Source: Sphaerospermopsis sp. SIO1G1
Lineage (GTDB): Bacteria > Cyanobacteriota > Cyanobacteriia > Cyanobacteriales > Nostocaceae
DNA: 64,000 nucleotides
Assembly (NCBI GenBank): GCA_010672785.1
Contig: JAAHFX010000006.1
Coordinates: 249,574 to 313,573, forward strand
Direction: 5' to 3'
Shown piece by piece: positions 10,888-20,285 of this stretch. Both the position numbers and the translations under genes were made by a program. Under the pieces are notes generated by a model. That model was not told where the DNA came from. It made no database searches and was given only the letters and a program-made list of their open reading frames with translations. Within the stretch, counting starts at the first letter, position 1. Each line of letters begins with the position of its first letter.

Positions 10888-11673
10888 ATGAAAGAATACT
10901 GCACCGATAAATACAAATACTGCCTTAATTTTGACCAACTGTTAATTAAGAATTGGTCAAAAATTGTTTTTTTATTCTGGTTCACAATCAGCACACTCAG
11001 TTTAACTTCAATTTTACTGATTTGGGAAGGAAACAAATATCAAATGATTGCTCAGGAAGTAAACACAGAAAAACCATCTGAAAAACCAGTTATTGAAAAT
11101 ATTGAAAATACAGATTCAGATTATATCCAAAACGTTGTAGAAGCAGAATTGATGACTAACTTTCCTGATGGTAATTTTTACCCAGACAGATTAATTAGTC
11201 GAGCAGAATTAGCAGCCATTTTAGTTAAAACTTTTTATTTAGATCAACGTCAAGCAGCTAAACAGGAAAAAACCATCAAAGTTCCAGATGTACCAGAATA
11301 TCACTGGGCTTATCAAAATATTCAAATAGTATTAAAAACCGATATCATGAGAGGCTATCGGGGTAATATGTTCTTCCCGAACCAAAAAATAACCAGAGCA
11401 GAAGGAATAGCAATTTTTGCTCAGGCTTATGGAGTGTTTCAATTTCCAGAAGCATCTGTAAATCAAATCCTCCAGCCTTATCCCGATCAAGATTCTATCC
11501 CGAAATGGGCCAGGAAGGCGATCGCTACCATCATTGCCGAAGGTTTTATTAATACAGATGATAACGGCAAAATTACACCATTACATCCCATGACGCGTCG
11601 TGATATGGCTTACTTGTTAAATCAATATTTACTTCGTCAACAAGAACAACCACTTACGCCGATAGTGAGGTGA
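10888..11673 (+). CDS. S-layer homology (SLH) domain protein
   Basis: A 261-residue protein has a single membrane segment near residues 27-47 and three SLH-type motifs after it: FPDGNFYPDRLISRAELAAI near 91-110, a central one with HWAYQNIQIV and ITRAEGIAIFAQ, and a third with PKWARKAIATIIAEGFI and MTRRDMAYLLNQ. SLH modules bind pyruvylated cell-wall polymers or peptidoglycan, so the protein probably sits in the periplasm, tethered by an uncleaved N-terminal anchor. The long N-terminal tail before the hydrophobic segment (about 26 residues) makes the exact start uncertain; the next in-frame Met (residue 52) would lose the membrane segment. A 7-bp-repeat array follows the stop codon. Confidence 0.85.
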   Translation: MKEYCTDKYKYCLNFDQLLIKNWSKIVFLFWFTISTLSLTSILLIWEGNKYQMIAQEVNTEKPSEKPVIENIENTDSDYIQNVVEAELMTNFPDGNFYPDRLISRAELAAILVKTFYLDQRQAAKQEKTIKVPDVPEYHWAYQNIQIVLKTDIMRGYRGNMFFPNQKITRAEGIAIFAQAYGVFQFPEASVNQILQPYPDQDSIPKWARKAIATIIAEGFINTDDNGKITPLHPMTRRDMAYLLNQYLLRQQEQPLTPIVR

Positions 11674-11820
11674 GGGGAGGAGTGGATGAGGGGAGGAGTG
11701 GATGAGGGGGAGAAAATTTTTTCCCAGTCACCAATCACCAATCACCAATCACCAACTCACCAACTCACCAATCACCAATCACCAATCACCAATCACCAGT
11801 CACCAATCACCAATTTCCCA
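11674..11820. repeat. STRR array upstream of dxs (CAATCAC unit)
   Basis: A GGGGAGGAGTGGATGA repeat (two copies) is followed by roughly fourteen CAATCAC/CAACTCAC heptamers. The array ends about 115 bp before the dxs start, so the dxs promoter must lie in the short unique stretch 11820-11934 or within the array. Confidence 0.85.
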
Positions 11821-11934
11821 GTCAAAGTTATATTGAAAAAACAACATTGGTAACAGTGAGATTTTTGTAGCTACCTGTAGTGGGAAAATCGAAATAATGC
11901 CAAAAATTAGAATTAGAGAGGAAAACCTGAAAAT

Positions 11935-13830
11935 ATGCATCTGAGTGAAATTACCCATCCTAACCAGTTGCACGGTTTGTCTATTCGACAGTTACAGCAA
12001 ATAGCCAAACAAATTAGAGATAAACACTTACAAACTGTAGCCGCAACTGGTGGACATTTGGGGCCTGGTTTGGGAGTTGTTGAATTAACCCTGGCACTTT
12101 ACCAGACGTTAGATTTAGACCGGGATAAGGTAATTTGGGATGTAGGACACCAAGCTTATCCCCATAAACTAATCACAGGACGTTACCACAACTTCCACAC
12201 CCTCAGACAGAAAAACGGAGTAGCAGGTTATCTTAAACGTTGTGAAAACCAATTTGATCATTTTGGCGCAGGACACGCTTCTACGAGTATTTCTGCCGCT
12301 CTGGGTATGGCTTTAGCCCGAGACTTAAAAGGAGAAAAATTTAAAGCTGTAGCTGTTATCGGTGATGGTGCTTTAACTGGAGGTATGGCGCTAGAAGCTA
12401 TTAATCATGCTGGCCACTTACCTAAAACTAATCTATTAGTAGTTCTTAATGATAACGAGATGTCCATTTCTCCCAATGTTGGAGCTATTCCTCGTTATCT
12501 CAATAAAATGCGCCTGAGTCCCCCGGTACAATTTTTCACTGATAACATTGAGGAACAATTCAAAAATATTCCCTTTGTGGGTGATGAACTAGAACGCATT
12601 ACCGAAGGGATGAAACGGTTAGCTGTTTCTAAAGTTGGTGCAGTATTTGAAGAATTAGGTTTTACCTACATGGGGCCTGTGGATGGTCATAATTTGGAGG
12701 AGTTAATTGCTACCTTCCAACAAGCACATCAAATTATTGGCCCAGTGCTAGTTCATGTAGGCACTATTAAGGGTAAAGGCTATGAAATGGCTGAAAAAGA
12801 CCAAGTAGGCTATCACGCCCAAAACCCCTTTAATTTAACTACTGGTAAGGCTATTCCTTCCAACAAACCAAAACCTCCTGCCTACTCGAAGGTGTTTTCT
12901 CACACTTTAGTCAAATTAGCTGAACAAAACCCGAAAATTGTTGGTATCACCGCAGCTATGGCTACAGGTACAGGTTTAGATAAACTCCAAGCTAAATTAC
13001 CTGATCAATATGTTGATGTGGGTATTGCTGAACAGCACGCGGTTACTTTAGCTGCGGGTTTAGCTTGTGAAGGTATGCGCCCGGTGGCTTCTATTTATTC
13101 TACCTTTTTACAACGTGCCTACGATCAAATTATCCATGATGTCTGCATTCAAAACCTACCTGTATTCTTCTGTTTAGATCGATCTGGTATTGTGGGTGCT
13201 GATGGCCCAACTCACCAGGGAATGTATGATATTGCTTATTTGCGTTGTATTCCTAACATGGTGTTAATGGCACCCAAGGATGAAGCAGAAATGCAACGGA
13301 TGACTGTAACAGGTATTGAATATACTGATGGTCCGATTGCTATGCGTTTTCCCCGTGGTAGTGGTTACGGTGTACCTCTGATGGAAGAAGGCTGGGAATC
13401 TGTAGAAATTGGGAAAGGGGAAATTCTCCGTCAAGGGGATGATGTGCTAATTCTGGGTTACGGAACGATGGTTTATCCCGGAATGCAAGCTGCGGAAATT
13501 CTCAGTGAACATGGTATTGAGGCGACTGTAATTAATGCCCGGTTTGTCAAACCTTTGGATACAGAGTTGATTTTACCTTTGGCTGAAAAAATTGGCCGGG
13601 TTGTCACTTTGGAAGAAGGTTGTTTGATGGGTGGTTTTGGTTCTGCTGTGGCGGAATCTTTGCTTGATGGCAATGTGGTTGTACCTGTGAAACGGATCGG
13701 TATTCCTGATGAGTTGGTTGATCATGCGACACCAGATCAATCTAAGACGACTTTGGGTTTAACCAGTGAGCAAATTGCAGATAATATTTTGCAAGCTTTC
13801 TTTAAGAAGGAATTAGCTGCTGTTCAGTAG
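11935..13830 (+). CDS. dxs: 1-deoxy-D-xylulose-5-phosphate synthase
   Basis: Dxs (631 residues) condenses pyruvate and glyceraldehyde-3-phosphate with thiamine diphosphate as the first step of the MEP isoprenoid route, the only isoprenoid route in cyanobacteria. Visible features are [32 protein letters not shown] with the catalytic His, the diphosphate-binding [26 protein letters not shown] with the Glu that activates the cofactor, DGPTHQG, and the transketolase C-terminal domain ([11 protein letters not shown]). An AGAGAGGAAAACC purine-rich stretch precedes the ATG and can serve as the ribosome binding site. The gene is complete and is followed by a good hairpin terminator. Confidence 0.97.
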   Translation: MHLSEITHPNQLHGLSIRQLQQIAKQIRDKHLQTVAATGGHLGPGLGVVELTLALYQTLDLDRDKVIWDVGHQAYPHKLITGRYHNFHTLRQKNGVAGYLKRCENQFDHFGAGHASTSISAALGMALARDLKGEKFKAVAVIGDGALTGGMALEAINHAGHLPKTNLLVVLNDNEMSISPNVGAIPRYLNKMRLSPPVQFFTDNIEEQFKNIPFVGDELERITEGMKRLAVSKVGAVFEELGFTYMGPVDGHNLEELIATFQQAHQIIGPVLVHVGTIKGKGYEMAEKDQVGYHAQNPFNLTTGKAIPSNKPKPPAYSKVFSHTLVKLAEQNPKIVGITAAMATGTGLDKLQAKLPDQYVDVGIAEQHAVTLAAGLACEGMRPVASIYSTFLQRAYDQIIHDVCIQNLPVFFCLDRSGIVGADGPTHQGMYDIAYLRCIPNMVLMAPKDEAEMQRMTVTGIEYTDGPIAMRFPRGSGYGVPLMEEGWESVEIGKGEILRQGDDVLILGYGTMVYPGMQAAEILSEHGIEATVINARFVKPLDTELILPLAEKIGRVVTLEEGCLMGGFGSAVAESLLDGNVVVPVKRIGIPDELVDHATPDQSKTTLGLTSEQIADNILQAFFKKELAAVQ

Positions 13831-13839
13831 TGTTTCTAT

Positions 13840-13872
13840 TTCCCATACTCTGTATGGGAATGACTATTTTTT
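13840..13872 (+). terminator. Rho-independent-type terminator after dxs
   Basis: A perfect 9-bp stem TTCCCATAC / GTATGGGAA with loop TCT begins 10 bp after the dxs stop codon. A T6 run follows at 13867-13872 after a short spacer. Confidence 0.75.
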
Positions 13873-14687
13873 GTCAGTATCAAGATGTTCAGGATTCTAG
13901 CGATCGCAATGTTGGATTTGGAAACGCAGATGGACGCAGATGAACGCAGATTTGCGGTTAGTTATTTTTTGACTATGTGTATGACTAAGGGTCATTAGAT
14001 TATGTGTTGTAGATTCTTAAATCCTGGGTATTTTAATCTTGGCAGTAACAACCCCTTGGATTATTCATATGAATATTGTAACATAACCCTTTTAGGAGTC
14101 AAGACCCTTGAAAATACGTTGAGTCATTCTCAGCTATTCTCAATAATTTTGGGGTAAAAATGCTAGGTTGCACTTTTTTGGGAAATTGGGGTTAAGAATT
14201 ATGAAGGGAGATCATAGTCAAAATCAGAACGCGGATTGTTGAACTTTAAATTTCTGCTGTGCGAATTTGCATGAAATTAATGTCTGAATCAGGATAACCA
14301 GGATTTTTTGGATGTACAGGATGAAATTTTTAAATCTCTGTAAAGCTCTCTTACCTCTGTGTCCTCTGTGCCTGGAGTGGTTCAATTCTCCCAAAACTTG
14401 TGCATAACTAATCATGATTAAATCATATCCAGAAAATCCTATCATCCTGGACATCCTGATTCAGACAAAAGACAAGATGAAACTTTTAAATCTCTGTAAA
14501 GCTCTCTTACCTCTGTGTCCTCTGTGCCTGGAGTGGTTCAATTCTCCCAAAACTTGTGCATAACCAACCATGATTAAATCATATCCAGAAAATCCTATCA
14601 TCCTGGACATCCGGATTCAGACAAAGTTAATACGAACTCTCTCCCTTTGATCAGTATATCTCATCACCCTTCCTCCTACCCCCCAAA
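13873..14687. other. Gene-free repeat region between dxs and a conserved hypothetical gene
   Basis: This 0.8-kb stretch has no supported gene. It carries a CAGATGGACGCAGATGAACGCAGA repeat near 13925, the unique AT-rich stretch 13960-14280, and the 151-bp tandem duplication described separately. A 76-codon leftward frame at 14224-14454 lies wholly in repeat DNA and is not a gene. Confidence 0.7.
14281..14626. repeat. Tandem duplication of a 151-bp composite repeat element
   Basis: Two near-identical 151-bp copies occupy 14320-14470 and 14476-14626, a period of 156 bp with spacer GACAA. Each holds a family A core (CTCTGTGTCCTCTGTGCCTGGAGTGGTTC), then CATCCTGGACATCC(T/G)GATTCAGACAAA. The segment TGTCTGAATCAGGAT at 14281 is the inverted match of the copy-1 end (ATCCTGATTCAGACA), so 14281-14466 looks like one element with inverted ends and a second copy lacking its left end. 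Confidence 0.85.
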
Positions 14688-15473
14688 TTAAAACCCAGCA
14701 ATGGGATCAGGTTGGGACTTTAAGTAATCCAGAAAATCTAATAATTCCTCTTCACTAAGTAAAGAACGTCCCAATTTACCGTAAGTCTTTTTCAGATGTT
14801 CTCTACCCTGTTCTTTCGTCCATCCTAAGCGTTCTATTTGTACATCAGTTTGAGCAATAACATCAGATAAATTTACAGGTTCGCTGCTTTTGTGCCTCTT
14901 TCCTCTACCAGAAAATGAATTAGTATCTACTAACGGTGAATGATTACGGTTTGTAAAAGGTGTCACATTACTGATATTATTTTCAGTAATTTCCGATTGA
15001 GATGGAACTTGTAATTGAGGTTCTGGAGTAGATACCATTTCTAACTTAGGTACAGAAACCTGTGGAGACTCTTCTTTGGTAGTAGTTTCTGCTGAGTTTT
15101 GACTAACAAATGGTGAGTAATTAGAGTTGTCATCTTCAAGGTTACTACTGACTTTAGTCGCTGGTTGTAGATGTGTTTCTTGATGACTAGATACAGAGTG
15201 AGAAGGAGAGGGAACAGAAGTAGTATTTACTGATAGTTGTGGTGGTAATTCTGTGTTCACATTTGTATTCCCAACACCTAACACCATCAACACCCTATCT
15301 CTAGCTTGGTCTTCGGCCACTTCTACTGTATCAGCTGCGGCCATAGCAGTTGCACGAGTCACACCCTCCACTTGTACACTCACACGGACAATATATTTTC
15401 CTTGAAAAATTTGTATTAGCTCCGACAAAATACAGCCATTAGGATACAAACCCTGAAATTGAGTTAACTTCAT
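14688..15473 (-). CDS. Conserved hypothetical protein with Ser/Thr-rich linker
   Basis: Start placed at the ATG 15473-15471 (MKLTQFQGLYPNGCILSELI), giving 261 residues; the frame extends to 15578 but that extension lacks similarity to the compact domain. Three parts are visible. First is a folded N-terminal domain of about 80 residues (GKYIVRVSVQVEGVTRATAMAAADTVEVAEDQARDRVL). A low-complexity Ser/Thr/Gln/Pro linker of about 110 residues follows. The C-terminal helical piece has LGWTKEQGREHLKKTYGK and LLSEEELLDFLDYLKSQ. The C-terminal motif resembles one seen at the ends of several cyanobacterial proteins, but I cannot name the family. Its arrangement as two small domains joined by a flexible linker suggests a binding or adaptor role; this is inference. 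Confidence 0.65.
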   Translation of the reverse strand: MKLTQFQGLYPNGCILSELIQIFQGKYIVRVSVQVEGVTRATAMAAADTVEVAEDQARDRVLMVLGVGNTNVNTELPPQLSVNTTSVPSPSHSVSSHQETHLQPATKVSSNLEDDNSNYSPFVSQNSAETTTKEESPQVSVPKLEMVSTPEPQLQVPSQSEITENNISNVTPFTNRNHSPLVDTNSFSGRGKRHKSSEPVNLSDVIAQTDVQIERLGWTKEQGREHLKKTYGKLGRSLLSEEELLDFLDYLKSQPDPIAGF

Positions 15474-16244
15474 ATCTTCACCAATGTTAATTTTAATTAT
15501 TTGTACGTAATAGAACTTGATGGTACTTTTTAAGCTATGATTAGCAATCACGATTGTAGCAGTAACTAAATCTTGCATGATTACGGGGTTAGTAACTGCG
15601 AAAAATTTTAGTTACTGCTGAAATTTCTCAGGGTGTTCTTCCTTTCAATGCTATACTAACTACCTAAACAGACATCTAGAAGTATTTTCTGGAAGTGCGC
15701 TCTAAATCTACAATGTAGAGATAAGGTTCACCCTCATTGCTTGTGTAGCTGCTGGCCTAACTGTTACCGATTCTACAAATGGGAAAATGGAGTTAATCAG
15801 CAGTTTCTCCTAGTAAAAACTCAGATCACCGTGGTGTAAAATTACCTAAAACCTAAGCAATCCATAACCTGCTTCTTGTCTTGAGTGTTTAGCCATTGGG
15901 TAAGATGATAAGTTATCTAAACTAAACCACTCAATCGCCTATTGCATGATTATCAGGTAGAAGTCGAGTATCAGGAGTGCTTTTTCAGATTGATTAGGAG
16001 CGGATTAAAACCAGGTGAATTTTGAGAGTACCATGCAGCGAGAAATTTAAGCAGTGGAACTCCAAACAGTCAAGGAATCACGATCAAGGCTAAATCTGAC
16101 AGTAAATGCAAAAGCCTTTTCTTCTCAACGAAAGGTCACTATAAAGACAATTCATGAGCAACAAGTGTCTGTAGACTGTAAGGATACACAGGGGAGAACC
16201 AAATTACGCAAAAATGATGTTTTGACCAAAGGTCGGTTCACTGC
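15474..16244. other. Long leader region upstream of the RNB-family gene
   Basis: These 770 bp separate divergent genes and are unusually free of the STRR and inverted-repeat families. A 72-codon rightward frame with a GTG start (16054-16272) overlaps the start of the RNB gene, but it has no recognisable domain and no clear ribosome site. Small self-complementary stretches occur, for example ATCTAC-AAT-GTAGA near 15707. The region may be a long regulatory 5' leader. I found no known RNA family in it. Confidence 0.5.
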
Positions 16245-18599
16245 ATGGAATTTTCAATCGCTACACTCCTAGCCAATTTTACTGATGATAAATTGGTAGC
16301 TCGTAAAGTTCTAGAAAAAAAACTGGGTTGTGAGGATGAAGATAGTCTAGAAAAACTCCACATTGCTTTAGATGTACTAGAAAAAATTGGCTTACTAGTC
16401 AAAGAAAGGGGTAAGTATCGCCGTGTATCAGAAGAGGGGCTAATTGAAGCGAAACTCCGCTGTTCCAGTAAAGGGTTTTGTTTTGCAATTCAAGATACAG
16501 AAGGCTCTGAAGATATTTACATCCGAGAAAGTCATCTTAGTAATGCTTGGAATGGCGATCGCGTTTTGGTCAGAGTTTTAAAAGAAGGCAGTCGGAGACG
16601 TTCTCCAGAAGGTGAAGTAAAGTTGATTTTAGAACGTTCCAATCACACTTTACTAGCACGGATTAAGCAAGTAGAAGGGGGTTTCCGAGCAGTACCTTTA
16701 GATGATCGTTTGCTATTTGAATTAAAACTACTTACCAACAGTATCAAACTAGAAGAAGCCATAGATCATCTAGCTCATGTAGAAGTTCTACGTTATCCTT
16801 TAGCACAGTATCCTCCCGTGGGGCGGGTAGTACAAATTCTGGGTAGTGATGCTGAAGCAGCAGCAGATATAGATTTAGTAACTTGTAAGCATGATCTATC
16901 TCGGACTTTCTCAGAAAATGTACTAGATGCAGCAGCTAAATTACAAAAAAGGATACTCAAAGCAGACTTAAAAAGCCGCGAGGATTTACGGAACTTATAC
17001 ACCCTGACAATAGAAGGGTTAAACGGTGATGACCGATTAGTGGAAAATGCTTTTAGTTTAGAACAAACCTCTGATGAGTCTTGGCAATTAATTATTCACA
17101 TCACTGATGTATCTCACTATATCCAACCTGATGAGATATTAGACCGTGAAGCACTTAAACGAGGTCGGTCAATATATTTGGGAGACTTAATTCTGCCCAT
17201 GTTACCTGATGCTGTGGGAGAACGCTGTTCTCTCATTCCCGGTAGCGATCGCCTGGCTTTATCTTTTCTAATTACCATTGATCCCAATTTGGGAGAAGTG
17301 ATCGAATGGGAAATTAAACCCAGTGTAATTAATGTTGATACAGCTATGAGCAAAAACCAAGCAGAAGCTATTCTAGCTGGTGAATCTGCCAAAGTATCAG
17401 CAGAAAGTATTACTCTTTTAAAAGACTTAGTAAATTTATCTAAAGCAACAAAGCAAGCCCGTCTCTCCCGTGGTAGCTTGCAGTTAAATTTACCACCTAG
17501 TCACAACCCTTTCAATGATGAGGGGATGATGGGTGCAGTGATCCTAGATGACTCATTGGTGCGATCACTATTAACAGAATTTATCTTGTTAGTGAATGAG
17601 TTAATGGGTGATCATCTCAGCAGCTTGGGAATTCCTGCTATTTGGCGTGTTCAAGGTACACCCGATCCTGAAGATGTTCAAGAAATGCTCAAATTGGCCA
17701 TCAACTTAGGTATAGAGTTAACCCTTGATCCAGAACTGGAGATCCAACCTCTCGACTATCAACAACTAACAGGAGTTTTTTCTGAGTCCACATCTGAACA
17801 AGTCCTGACTTACCTTTTACAAGATACTCTCAAACCTTGTTTATACAACACCGTTAAAGGATCTCATTTTGGTTTAGCTCTCCCACAATATACTCACTCT
17901 AGTTCTCCATTGCGCCGTTATCCAGATTTACTCATGCAAAGGGTATATCACATCCTCTTAGAGTACGGACGCGATCGCCGAACTACCCGTGTGAAAGAAC
18001 GAGTTAACCTGCGTCATTCTGCATCTCACCTGGAAATTAACTGGAACGTTCTACCACCAGAACTACAACAGGAACTACAAAGTGATTTAACTAGAATGCT
18101 CGTTCAAATTAACGACAGAGAAAAAGAAGTCCAAGAAGCTGAAACAGATTTAGGTGGACTACAAAAAGCCCAACTCATGAAACAGCGGATTGGTCAAATC
18201 TTCCCTGGTGTAATTACAGGAGTTCAATCCTATGGCTTCTTTGTAGAAATCGAAGTTCCTGCCACAGCATCGGAAATTGGCTCACAATTGACTACACCTT
18301 TACGAGTGGAAGGATTAGTACACGTCAGTTCTCTCAAAGATGACTGGTATGAATATCGGGCTAGACAACAAGCATTATTTGGACGCAAAAATCGTGCCTC
18401 CTATCGTTTAGGCGATCGCGTATCCGTTCAAGTCAAAAGTGTAGACTACTATCGTCAACAAATTGATCTAGTTACTGTTGGTGCAGATGGCACAGTGTCA
18501 GGTATGGATATAAATGAAGAGGATGGAGATACATCAGATGTTTATCTATCAAATCGGATTCCATCTTTTGACTTAGACTCTTATCAAGAGGAAGATTAA
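16245..18599 (+). CDS. RNB-family (RNase II/R-like, Zam-type) protein with degenerate catalytic site
   Basis: A 784-residue protein has the RNase II/R layout. N-terminal winged-helix and cold-shock-like modules precede an RNB core near 235-560, with HITDVSHYIQPDEILDREAL, RGRSIYLGDLILPMLP and HSSSPLRRYPDLLMQR. A C-terminal S1 domain spans about 650-745 (FPGVITGVQSYGFFVEIEV, GLVHVSSL). Active RNases of this family carry an Asp cluster of form TIDGxDAxDxDDA. Here the aligned stretch near 253-268 reads TIEGLNGDDRLVENA, so several metal-binding Asp are replaced. Cyanobacteria have an RNB paralogue, Zam, implicated in acetazolamide resistance; this gene may be that paralogue rather than a standard exoribonuclease. 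ubiX follows 14 bp later, probably in one operon. Confidence 0.85.
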   Translation: MEFSIATLLANFTDDKLVARKVLEKKLGCEDEDSLEKLHIALDVLEKIGLLVKERGKYRRVSEEGLIEAKLRCSSKGFCFAIQDTEGSEDIYIRESHLSNAWNGDRVLVRVLKEGSRRRSPEGEVKLILERSNHTLLARIKQVEGGFRAVPLDDRLLFELKLLTNSIKLEEAIDHLAHVEVLRYPLAQYPPVGRVVQILGSDAEAAADIDLVTCKHDLSRTFSENVLDAAAKLQKRILKADLKSREDLRNLYTLTIEGLNGDDRLVENAFSLEQTSDESWQLIIHITDVSHYIQPDEILDREALKRGRSIYLGDLILPMLPDAVGERCSLIPGSDRLALSFLITIDPNLGEVIEWEIKPSVINVDTAMSKNQAEAILAGESAKVSAESITLLKDLVNLSKATKQARLSRGSLQLNLPPSHNPFNDEGMMGAVILDDSLVRSLLTEFILLVNELMGDHLSSLGIPAIWRVQGTPDPEDVQEMLKLAINLGIELTLDPELEIQPLDYQQLTGVFSESTSEQVLTYLLQDTLKPCLYNTVKGSHFGLALPQYTHSSSPLRRYPDLLMQRVYHILLEYGRDRRTTRVKERVNLRHSASHLEINWNVLPPELQQELQSDLTRMLVQINDREKEVQEAETDLGGLQKAQLMKQRIGQIFPGVITGVQSYGFFVEIEVPATASEIGSQLTTPLRVEGLVHVSSLKDDWYEYRARQQALFGRKNRASYRLGDRVSVQVKSVDYYRQQIDLVTVGADGTVSGMDINEEDGDTSDVYLSNRIPSFDLDSYQEED

Positions 18600-18613
18600 G
18601 ATTAGTTAATTTT

Positions 18614-19234
18614 GTGTCCAATACCACCCAACCATTAATATTAGGCGTATCAGGCGCATCTGGCCTGATTTACGCCGTCCGTGCTGTTAAATATCTTTTG
18701 GCAGCAGATTATCAAATAGAACTGGTTGCATCCAAATCAACCTATATGGTTTGGCAAGCAGAACAAAATATCCGAATGCCATCCGAACCCAAGGCCCAAG
18801 AGCAATTTTGGCGAAATCAAGCAGAAGTACCCACATTAGGACAACTGCATTGCCATCCTTGGAGTGATGTTGGTGCGGGTATTGCCAGCGGTTCTTTTAA
18901 AACTTTGGGAATGATAATTATGCCTTGTAGTATGAGTACAGTTGCTAAACTTGCAGTAGGTTTAAGTTCTGACTTACTAGAACGAGCAGCAGATGTACAA
19001 ATTAAAGAAAGTCGTAAATTAGTTATTGTCCCCAGAGAAACTCCCTTTAGTCTTATTCATCTGAGAAATTTGACAACCCTAGCTGAAACTGGTGTTAGAG
19101 TAGTCCCCGCTATTCCTGCATGGTATCACAATCCCCAATCTATTGAAGACTTGGTTGATTTTGTCATTGCTCGCGCTTTTGATCAATTAGATATTGATTG
19201 TATACCCTTAAAACGCTGGCAAGGTCATATTTAG
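18614..19234 (+). CDS. ubiX: Flavin prenyltransferase UbiX
   Basis: UbiX (206 residues) joins dimethylallyl phosphate to reduced FMN, making the prenylated-FMN cofactor used by UbiD-type decarboxylases. The family signature is clear: LGVSGASGLIYAVRAVKYLL at the FMN-binding N-terminus, GSFKTLGMIIMPCSMSTVAKLAVGLSSDLLERAADV, and KLVIVPRETPFSLIHLRNL with the prenyl/phosphate-site residues. I accept the GTG start at 18614, 14 bp after the RNB-family gene, because the Rossmann strand begins only ten residues later and no ATG lies nearby. The TAG stop is the first part of a 19-bp inverted repeat. In cyanobacteria UbiX supports quinone-related decarboxylation. Confidence 0.93.
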   Translation: MSNTTQPLILGVSGASGLIYAVRAVKYLLAADYQIELVASKSTYMVWQAEQNIRMPSEPKAQEQFWRNQAEVPTLGQLHCHPWSDVGAGIASGSFKTLGMIIMPCSMSTVAKLAVGLSSDLLERAADVQIKESRKLVIVPRETPFSLIHLRNLTTLAETGVRVVPAIPAWYHNPQSIEDLVDFVIARAFDQLDIDCIPLKRWQGHI

Positions 19235-19482
19235 GGTTTGCAGCAAAAAGTTATCTGTGGAGACTAGGGAACAGGGAACACTTATTAAATCAGAATTCCC
19301 AGTCACCAATCAGAGGGGATGAGGGGATGAGGGGATGAGGGGGTGAGGGGGTGAAATTTTTTTACCTATTCCCAATCACCAATCACCAATCACCAGTCAC
19401 CTTTAGTAATTCGTAATTCGTAATTAAGAAATTTACCCAATCACCAGTCACCAATCACCAATCACTTTTTGCTGCAAACCCT
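19233..19482. repeat. 250-bp segment bounded by perfect 19-bp inverted repeats and filled with STRR
   Basis: The left end AGGGTTTGCAGCAAAAAGT (19233-19251) is the exact reverse complement of the right end at 19464-19482. The interior holds GGGGATGAG units, CAATCAC heptamers and two TAATTCG units. The left end overlaps the ubiX stop codon. Related right ends (ACTTTTTGCTGCAAA) occur near 62069 and, weaker, near 55363. Confidence 0.85.
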
Positions 19483-19554
19483 AAGTATCCCAGAGAAAAT
19501 GAGATAAAATACTCCATGCTCAATAACTAATGGCTAATAAATAACCAACAACCA

Positions 19555-20235
19555 ATGACTAAAATACGCTTGATTTTATTAGCAGTGATACTGGTAGGAT
19601 TAATCACTTTATTAGCTCAAAACTTATCTCCTAGCCTCTCGTTAGTCTTTTTGGGAATGCGAACACAACCCTTACCACTGGCGTTATGGATACTATTTAG
19701 CATGACAGCAGGTGGATTAACTTATGTTTTACTTGCCACCTTAATAAAATTTACTAACAATTTTGCTAACTCTGTACAATCATCATCTGAGCAATTTTCT
19801 GCAAGGACAAAATCACCACGCTTTCAGAGAAATTCTCGGGAAGAAACGATTCCTGGTTCTCGTAGTTCACAAACATTTGTGGATGATGACTATGATTTAG
19901 AAGATGATGAAGATGAATTTGATGATTGGGATTTAGATAACAGTGAAGATGATGACTGGGAATTTACACAAGCCAGATCCAGAAGAAGATCACAATCTCC
20001 TCGAGACAAACAAATTCCTGACGATTTCTCGGAGTCAGACTCAGCTTATTCCTACAGTTCTCAAACTCCTCAAAACACTGGTATAGGAAAAACTGAATCC
20101 GTTTATGATGCTGATTATCGGGTAATTGTTCCCCCCTATCAACCATTGGATAATTCTCAAAGTGACAATAGTGATGATGATGATTGGAGTTTCTTTGAAG
20201 ATGATGAAAATGATGAAGATAGACCAAATCACTAA
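19555..20235 (+). CDS. LapA-like (DUF1049-type) membrane protein with acidic tail
   Basis: The first 67 residues form two membrane helices (about 3-22 and 38-66) with the spacing and N/S-x-x-P-V-S/L-F style of the LapA/DUF1049 family: AQNLSPSLSLVFLGMRTQPLPLALWILFSM. The remaining 160 residues are hydrophilic and probably disordered. They contain long Asp/Glu runs (DDDYDLEDDEDEFDDWDLD near 111-129 and DDDDWSFFEDDENDED near the end) and an Arg/Ser patch between them. Such tails occur in cyanobacterial members, whose role is unknown; the family has been linked to membrane or lipopolysaccharide assembly elsewhere. The start is the ATG after a STRR-rich gap; no strong ribosome site is visible. Confidence 0.75.
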   Translation: MTKIRLILLAVILVGLITLLAQNLSPSLSLVFLGMRTQPLPLALWILFSMTAGGLTYVLLATLIKFTNNFANSVQSSSEQFSARTKSPRFQRNSREETIPGSRSSQTFVDDDYDLEDDEDEFDDWDLDNSEDDDWEFTQARSRRRSQSPRDKQIPDDFSESDSAYSYSSQTPQNTGIGKTESVYDADYRVIVPPYQPLDNSQSDNSDDDDWSFFEDDENDEDRPNH

Positions 20236-20285
20236 TCAGTAGTTGTGCAAAATTAACTTTTTTGCTTGATATTTACCCAATATTA

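Noticed and set aside
11674..11820. Possible CRISPR array in CAATCAC repeats
   Set aside because: The unit is 7 bp with no spacers; it is an STRR.
14224..14454. 76-codon leftward frame after dxs
   Set aside because: It lies wholly in the duplicated repeat element.
16054..16272. 72-codon GTG frame overlapping the RNB-family start
   Set aside because: No domain, no ribosome site, and overlap with a conserved gene start; kept only as a note in the leader entry. I also looked for rpmG/rpsR, which can precede this gene in cyanobacteria, and did not find them.
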